From Owenia fusiformis (lineage: Eukaryota; Annelida; Polychaeta; Sabellida; Oweniidae): a stretch of 25,000 nucleotides of DNA. The position numbers were made by a program, and so were the translations under genes. The stretch spans positions 1 through 25,000 of the forward strand of contig CAIIXF020000223.1 in NCBI GenBank assembly GCA_903813345.2, read 5' to 3'. Below are positions 12,601 to 21,600 of the stretch, piece after piece. Numbering within the stretch: position 1 is the stretch's first letter; each line of letters opens with the position of its first letter. The notes beneath the pieces are model-generated. The model made no database searches and had not been told where the DNA came from. It worked only from the letters and a program-made list of their open reading frames with translations.

Positions 12601-15600
12601 GTAGTATTTTAACTAGGCTTTTAGCAACAATACAGTGGTAAGGCGTACATGTTTGAGGTCGAAATGAACATTCTAAATATGCTCCATGTTACTTGTAGGT
12701 TCTTTCAAGCACCAGTTCAATGCTGCAGGAACCTACTACTATTGGAGTGACTATGTTGACCTAGCCTTCAGTGTTTTCCTAAGAGGTACCATCCGTGTAA
12801 AAGAGAGAACCTCTTTTAATGGGGCAGTATCCGTTAAAGTGAACAACTTCGAGGCAACATATAACATGGGAGGAGGAGGTATGTACAGCCTTGTCTACCT
12901 AATTAGAGAATCTAAAACTTTTGCTTTTATTTTTTGAATAAAGTGCCTGTTCATATGCCTGACAACTTTTGCAATTAATCAAAGATTCAAATGATAATCG
13001 AGTGAAAGAAATGGACAACTCCTGTGTTTTTGGTAAGGATTACAAGCCTCTAGTAGGCCTCCTATCAACAATATTGTAAGATAAATAAATACATTTTACA
13101 AAATGCGTGCCTAATCTACTGTATGTAACAGCACATTCTAGATCCTAGGAAGAGTTGACACTTATGCCTGGGTCACATTTGCTCCGATTCATCGGCCGGC
13201 GTCCGGCTGATTGAGTGTTTTGTTCAATATTGTATTAATTTTTGAACAAAATACTCAATCGCCCGGGCGCCGTAGTGAAAATCGGAGCAAATGTGATCAA
13301 GGCATTATATGGCCCCTTATATATAAGTAACTCAATTTAACAAATTAGATTTATACACTTGGTTCCTCAATTGAATATTAAATTTCTCACTGAAACTGCA
13401 TATGATATTGATATGAACTGTGTTTAAGCTGGAAGAAAAAGGCGTGATACCTGTGCTGCACTGAGCAACACCATTGATGGATGTACCAACTCTGGAGTCT
13501 CCAGCAATAACTCAGTAGGCTTTGAATTTGAATTTACTGAATGTAGTACTGCAACTGTGACTTCTGTCAGTCCTAACAGTGGTACCTCATATACTAGCAT
13601 TACAATCACAGGCACTGGATTTGGACCTGAGATATGCCAGAATGATATTATGATTGGCAGTCAGCCATGTACCATTTCTGCAGCCTCTGAGACCTCTCTG
13701 ACGTGTAATCTTGACCATGGGGCTGTGCAGCAAGTGGGGGTGGCATACCCTGTTACTGTCACAGTGAATAACCGTGGTGAAGCAGCTAACATGATTGGAG
13801 CAACTTTGGATCGCAGTTTTGCACTGCTACCAGAAGTAACAAGCGTTTCTCCAAGCTCAGGGTCAACTGCAGGTGGTACTGTGGTTACTATCTCAGGCTC
13901 CGGATTTTCTGCAGCATTTGAGGATACTTCTGTATCAATCAATGGAATTGATTGTGCAGTTGAGGATGTCACTTATACTACTGTGACCTGCATAACAAGC
14001 CCATCCATAGCAACATCTGGTGATGTCGTAGTAGCAGTAGGTCAGTTCATGTCAACTTGTGAAGGCACATGCATATATGCATATAGTGATGCTGACACAC
14101 CTACTGTCTCAGGTATATCCCCAAATACAGTCAGTGGCAACTCTACAGCTGTCATCATAAGTGGCACTAACTTTGGCACCAATGCAGGAGATGTTCAGAT
14201 CAAAGCTGGTATGCAAGAATGCACAATTACAGATATAACAGATACCAGTATCTCTTGTGCTTTTGGCTATGTGACAGTTGGGGAGCAGTCGTTCAGTCTT
14301 AACATTGTAGACAAAGGTAAAGCTGTGACAAGTGTATCGAGCCTGACCAGTGAAGCTGTTGTGGACTCATTGAGCCCAAATCAAGGCAGTGTCAATGGAG
14401 GAACATTGATCACCATACAGGGCAATGGATTCGATGATTCAAGCACTCTGGTTACAATAGATGGTGCTGAATGTGAATTAGTGACAGTAACTCTCGCACA
14501 GGTACAGACAATTTTCATGCATTCCTTTAACAAATTCTGAACATCTGAAAAACATCAAATTTTAGTTATCTGACTACATGACTACATACATTTTGAAATT
14601 AACAAGAAAACTTAATTTTATTACTTTATTTTCAGATAACTTGCACAACGGGTGCAAACGTAGATGGAGCAGCCAAGGTGAACATTGTGTCAAATAGTGT
14701 GACATATCCCGAACAAGACTTTACCTATTCTAATGCCATAACTCCTGTCGTATCAAGTGTAAATCCAACTTCTGGAGGAACTGGGGATGACATTACTATA
14801 ACAGGAACTGGATTCTCATCATCAACATCAGATGTGTCTGTGATGATTGGTACTGCTTCATGTAGCGTGACAGCATCGTCAACAACATCGATAACATGCA
14901 CATTAGGAAGTAGTCCATCTGGGTCATACACTGTAGATGTTGCAATTGATGGTGTTGGCATTGCAACAACATCAACATCCTTCACATACACACTCAGAGT
15001 TGACAGCATCTCACCAACTAGTGGTAGTTTAGGAGGAGGGCAGCCAGTGACTGTGTCTGGTGTAGGATTTGAACCCAGTGATACCCAGGTGACCATTTGT
15101 GGAGAGGCATGCATTGTGGACAAGGATGCAAGTACCTCATCTGATATCTTGTGTGTCACTCCAAGTAACAGTGGTAAGTGCTAAATTATTGATTTAAATA
15201 TATAAGCACAAGTGCCAAAGGGAAAGGACCAAAAGTTGTAATGGAACTTAGCAAGAAAAAACTCTAAGTGCATACCAGTCAAGAAAAACAAACCCCATAT
15301 AGCCCAAAACCATGATCTAACGTAAATGTGTTTATCATAAAAAATGCAAGTACACCTCATCCAGGACATATTAGTACATTTAGTGTGACATTGTGTTCAC
15401 TTTGCTACTTTATTTTTCAGGTAGTGGCACGGTCACATGTGATGTTGTTCTGTCATCAGGTTTGTCAAATGATACTCTTAGCTCTGGCTACACCTATGAC
15501 AGTTCGATGACCCCTGCTGTAACATCAGTATCCCCAGCAAGGGGTGGAACAGGAGGAGGACTCTCAGTCACTATTGCAGGATCAGGATTTGGGTATGTTT

Positions 15601-18600
15601 TTCACATATTCATGGATCAAATTTGATTGTATGGCTTTACACATTTATTAATTGGATGCATTTGCTAAAGTACTAGTTCAATGTTATAGTTACAGAGTTG
15701 AAACTAGCATGCATTGTAATATATCCAAATTTTCCCCAAGTCTATGATCTATTTCAGCTCAAGTGTTGGAGATGTGAATGTGACAATAGATGGCACAGTT
15801 TGTGCTGTATCTTCAGTAGATGACACAGCAATTGTGTGTGTCACCGGTGCACACTCCTCTTCAATAAAGACAAAGGTCAGGGTGGAAATAGGAACAAGTG
15901 GAATCGCTACTCAGGTAGGAGAAGAATCAGCATCACAATACTTGATTAAAATAAATTGTGAAACTGAGCAAAAACAATTATTTGAATTGAATTAAATCAT
16001 GGTTGTGCTTTGAAATGTCAGATTTAACAAAGTATTCACATTTTGTTGTTCTAATTGTTATCGAATAGTTACATTCCTAATAAATCTATGCTATGATATT
16101 ACTTTTTGCTAATATTTTAGGATGGTGCAGATTTCTGGTACATTGATGTTTACTCTTCACCATACACATGGGGCGGCAATGACCCACCTGTTGAAGGGGA
16201 CTTCATAGTTGTACCTGACTCCATGACTCTCCTTATAGATGTTGACACACCAATTCTTGCATTCCTGCTTATCCAAGGTATGTAAATTTCCATTAAAACT
16301 CACTAGTAGACATCCATTGACATCCATTTACTTTCAATAAAAAGTTTACATATCATGTAATATCATTTTTATAACTGATATTTTAAACAATTTGCTAAAT
16401 AAAATTCCACGTGAGTTTATTGAAAATTAAAAAAGTATAGAACTAGTATAGGTGAAATATACTCATGTAATTAAATATCCATGGATGTGTTATTTGACCC
16501 TATTTCAGGTGGTACTGTAATGTTTGATGACAGCAAAGATATCCACCTTCAAGCTAATAACATCCTCATTGTTGGTGGAGGCTCACTTCAGGTAATCAAA
16601 AAGGATATTATTTTTTCATTAGTCATAGAATGTGTCTCATGATATAAATATATTCTGCTGGTTGTTATGAGAGCCCAGATGCCAGTAGGTAGCTACCAGT
16701 TTCACCACCAGGTGGCTAATTCGGATCTGATAACATGGCTGATATAGTAGAAGGTTTCCTTTTTGATTATTCTTCAGTTTTATTGGATCAATTTTCCTAA
16801 TGTATCTGACAGTTATAGAAACTGAAATATATAAAGACATTATCTCAAAATGTTAGTTAGAACCTCCAATAATGGTGTTATATTAAATATCCACGAAATA
16901 TTTCAGGTTGGAACTGAGTCTGAACCCTACCAGCACAAGGGCATCATCACCATGCATGGGCATCTCAGATCCTTGGAATTTCCCATATATGGCACCAAGA
17001 CAATAGCAGTCAGAGAGGGAACAATAGAACTACACGGTATGAATTAAGTGATCTCTTTTTTGACAACTTATATATCTGTAGAAATTAGATAACAGTAGCA
17101 CATGTTTCATAAGCCTTCAGATCAGATTTTGTCTGTGTGTCCACGTTATAACTCAAATACTGGTTGATGAATTTGAAATTTAATAGGCTGATGCCTTATG
17201 GCGATAGAACCTCTGCTCGTTGAAATTTTATATGCGATGATACCTAGGGACACAAGAGCTCTCCTCGAGAAGGAATTTTTAAGATGGCAGCTGAATTTCA
17301 AAATGGCCGTCAATTTTTCTTAAAATAATGTAATTTTTGATAACTCAAATACCAGTAGATGGATTTCGTTTAAATTTTACATGCGTATGGCTAGGGACAA
17401 ACAATCTTTGCCAAAGAAGACATTTTCAAGATGGCTGCTAAATTTCAAATTATCAAAGGAGCTCTGCTCAAGGAGACATTTTCTAGAAGGCCACTTTTTT
17501 CAAAATGGCAGCCATTTTTGGAGAAAATCATAATCTTTGATGATCAAATACCAGTAGGCTGATTTGGTTCAAACTTTATTCACACTAATGCCTCTCCTCA
17601 AGATAGCAGCTGAAATGGCCACCATTTTTCATAAAAACATTTTCTTCAATAACTCAAATACCAGTGGATAGATTTGGTTCTAAATTCATATTCTTATACC
17701 TCTAGGGACAAGGGAGCTCTTTTCACGAGGAGATTTTCAAGATGGCCGCTATTAATTCTAAACATGTTTTGTTCAGTGGGATTTGCTACTCCGTGGAGTT
17801 GCTGTCTTCTAAATTTTTGAAATTATCTTACCATACATGTCTATTGTCAAATAATTTATCAAATAGTCTGGGAATTAATTAAATCTGTGTGTGAACTGAT
17901 TGACAGATCTCTTGTAGGCAAGCCTATTAGTCCAACATGGACTCATCTTGGCTCTACTGCAGCTGCTGGTGCCACTTCTATAACACTCAATGAAGCTGTA
18001 AGTGGCTGGACTGTAGGGGATGAAATTGTCATAGCAACAACAGGTGGTAGACACTCACAGAAGGAAACTGAGACAAGAACTATCACTGCAATATCTGGGA
18101 CAACTTTGACATTAGACTCTGCGCTGGTGTATGAGCATCTTGGAGTTTCGGAGACCTTCTCAGATGGTACAACTGTTCAATTTAGAGCAGAAGTTGGGCT
18201 CCTTACAAGAAATGTTGTTGTGAAAGGGTCAAGAGACATGCAGTGGGCAGATGAAATAGAGGCTTGCCCTGATGGCTTTAACACAGGTATGAACACACGT
18301 TTTTATAGTATTTTATAGATGTAATGACATAAGCATATTTTCTTGGGCTCCCAAATTGTACACTACTATCTAAAACATTTAAAAGAGCATTATCATGCTT
18401 CCCTCTTCTACATTCAATAAAGAATATTACATTGAATCAATCAATGTTTCAAGATATAGAGGTTGCATTAAGTCGGTTGGACATTTTTACTGAAAATAAA
18501 TCTGAGCTTGGCCAAACGTAATCAATTTTAACCAATGAAAAACAGAGGTTTATTATGCAAAGACTAATCCATTTGGTATATTTTGGTATGGTTATCTTAA

Positions 18601-21600
18601 ATGTTTACACAATTTTGTTTGATCAACATCAGTAATGTCAATTTCTGAACACTACTTAACATTAATCAAGAAAGCTGATATTTATTGTGTGACATATTTT
18701 AGGTGAGTTTGCAGTTCAGACTTGTTTCCAAGGACGGTTTGGCGAGGAGATTGGTTCAGACCAGTTTGGGGCAACAATTATGATGCATGCTCCTGAGAAA
18801 GACCAGGACATTGTTGCTGGGCATTTTTCATATGTTGAAGTGACATATGCTGGACAGGCATTCCGTCTTGGTCGCTATCCTATCCATTTCCATCTCAATG
18901 GGGACATGTCTGGAAGTTATGTGAAAGGATGTGCTATCCATGAGACCTTCAACAGAGCTATTAATATCCATGGCACCCATAATGTACAGATTGAGGATAA
19001 TGTTGTGCATAATGTTATGGGTGGAGCACTCTTCTTAGAAGATGGTATAGAAACTGGTAATGTCTTTGATCATAACTTAGTTGTCTTTTGTAAACAGAGT
19101 ACCAGCTTGCTGAATGATGACATCACTCCAGCTGCTTTCTGGTGTACAAATGCTAACAACACATACACAAGAAATACAGCTGTTGGTGGCACGCATTTTG
19201 GCTTCTGGTATCGTATGCATGACCATCCCGATGGTCCTTCATTTGACAGTAGCATTTGTCCAAAGAAAAGTCCTCTAGGACTTTTTGACAACAACATTGT
19301 CCACTCCCAGGGATGGTTTGGTCTGTGGATCTTTATGGAGTGGTACCCAATGAAGGGAGGTGGATGTGGATCAAATGAAGCTGAGCCCGCTGTCTTCAAA
19401 CGTCTAACTGTATGGAACTGTGAGAAGGGAGCAGAAGCTGTTAGTGTTGGTGCTGTACAATTTGATGGCGCTATCATGGTCAATAATGATAAGGCTGGCA
19501 TTGAGTATAAGATGATAAAAAATGTACCAAAGTATCATCCGAATGGAGCTCTTGTAAATAATAGCGTCATTATTGGTGATGCCACATCATCAAATTGGAT
19601 TTCATGCACAGGATCTGGTGTGATACTGCCATGGGATGCAGGATTTGTGATTGCTAACACTAAGTTTGTCAATTTCAATTCAGGTTCATGTACTTCATTT
19701 GGTGTGACACGTATAGATGGTACATGTACATTTGAATGTGGCGGTTGGGATTATATTGTTTATGGATTGGAATTTTTTGAATCTCCAAATAAGATCAAAT
19801 TTACTTGGCCACATGAAGCTATGATTAAAGATCTTGATGGCAGTTTGACAGGAACTGTTGGTGCAACTGTGTCGCCAAGCAACCCTTCTCTTCCACCATC
19901 TTGTGCTGGAAGCTCTTCATTCAGTATTGGGTCCACACCAGGCAGTGTATGCACTGACCCTAATCTAAAGTTTCTACGATTTTCCTGGAACAAAGCAGTC
20001 CCAAAGTCACTGGAGGCAAAGGATGTATTCTTTACAAATCAGTATGGAACAACAGGAGTTCATTTTTTGAAGAAGAGGTTAACACATCCAATGGGTTGGA
20101 TGGTATCTTTGGTGTCTGGAGAGAGGTACAACATGTTGTTTGAGCATGCAGGCCACATCACAAACATCACATATAATGGAAAATTCTATGGTCTAACGGT
20201 GAGTGGTATAATCGAGTGAAACAACTTATACATTATTGTGATGCAGCAATATGAGTATGTAAACTAAGGCAAATGAAAAGAAAACCAAAATGCAATAAGT
20301 ACACACATTGATTATGTATCAAGCAAACCTGAATGTGAACTCGAATTTATCTTTCAGAATGATGAATATGTCATAATAGAGCATAACTTCACACAGACTC
20401 CAGACAGGTTCAGTCTAAATGGCATGTTAGACCGCAATGAGACTGCTGAAGAACTGAGCTATTCTAATGATAATGTATATGACTACCACTTTGATGAATC
20501 CACCAAGGATTTCACATATCTTAGTAAGTATGGCCACAATGGCCAAAGAGCCTGAATTCTTAACTTCAAGTTTAGTTTGGGGTTATTTGGGTACCTAAGA
20601 GATGTGTAGATTTTTGTCACATATGCAGATCAGAATTATATGCAATGACAAATTTTATTGTAGCATTTAGATTTAATAATGTGTTACTAGTATCTATAAT
20701 ACTTTTCCAGTATCTGGTAAATCTCTGTCCAAGCGTGCCGTGGATGTTGATGGTACTGTTGACTACTATGGGTCTAACTTCAATGTAAACCCAAGAGTAT
20801 ACAGATGTTATTACAAGGATTGTATCCCACCAGTAGATCCTTCTACTGTGCCACCTCCATCAACTCGACCAGATGATTTCCAATATTGGTCAGACAGTGC
20901 CTACTGGGAAGAGTCCAATTCAAGAAGACGCAGAGCAGCGCCAAGTGATGGTGATGATGTCATCATTAGGGCCGGTGGGCAATTTACCTTTGATATATGT
21001 GAAAAATGAAAAGCCTTTTTGTTATGATTTTTCAGCAATAATAAAAATTGTCTTGGCATTTAAAGATTGTACATTATTTTATATATCAATATATAAGCAC
21101 TAGTGCCAAAGGGAAAGGACCAAAAGTTGTAATGTAGATAACTCATTATCAAAAAGAAGTAAAAAGAAATTGGAATCATTTTAGTGTCCCTTATTGATGT
21201 TCTGAATGCTATGTAGATTATGTATGTTTAGGTACAATTCTCTGTTCTTGCCCTTCGACTCGATACAGTTTTTCACTTTACGTTCTTTTTCACTATATAT
21301 TACTGTAGTGTTCTTTACTTCTGGAAATGTGATAACTGATAGTCATTCATTTTTATGAAGTATAACAAGACATCAAACCATTTTAAAGAGGTAACTGATA
21401 GTCAAAATTATATAGGACATACTTTTGGTAAATGAGTTTACCAATCCCTAGACTGTAACCATGAGTGAAAATTGAAAAGATATCAGATGTAAGATAATCG
21501 CAGAAAAATGGGATTTTAGATCTTGAATCCATATACTGACCATACATCATATTTTAGAGACACATATTCTATTATCGTTTCGGTAACTAGTTTGAAGAGA

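Noticed and set aside
13661-13972. 103-residue minus-strand open stretch
   Set aside because: Antisense shadow of exon 27; no family features, and the sense strand carries conserved TIG motifs.
14725-15159. 144-residue minus-strand open stretch
   Set aside because: Antisense shadow of exon 28. The sense frame is clearly TIG 11-13.
19070-19501. 143-residue minus-strand open stretch
   Set aside because: Antisense shadow of the conserved beta-helix exon 35.
20740-21009. Stop codon after exon 37 as the end of the gene
   Set aside because: The next exons continue the second G8 in frame from 22315, so the TGA at 21007 is intronic; kept only as a possible intron-retention form.
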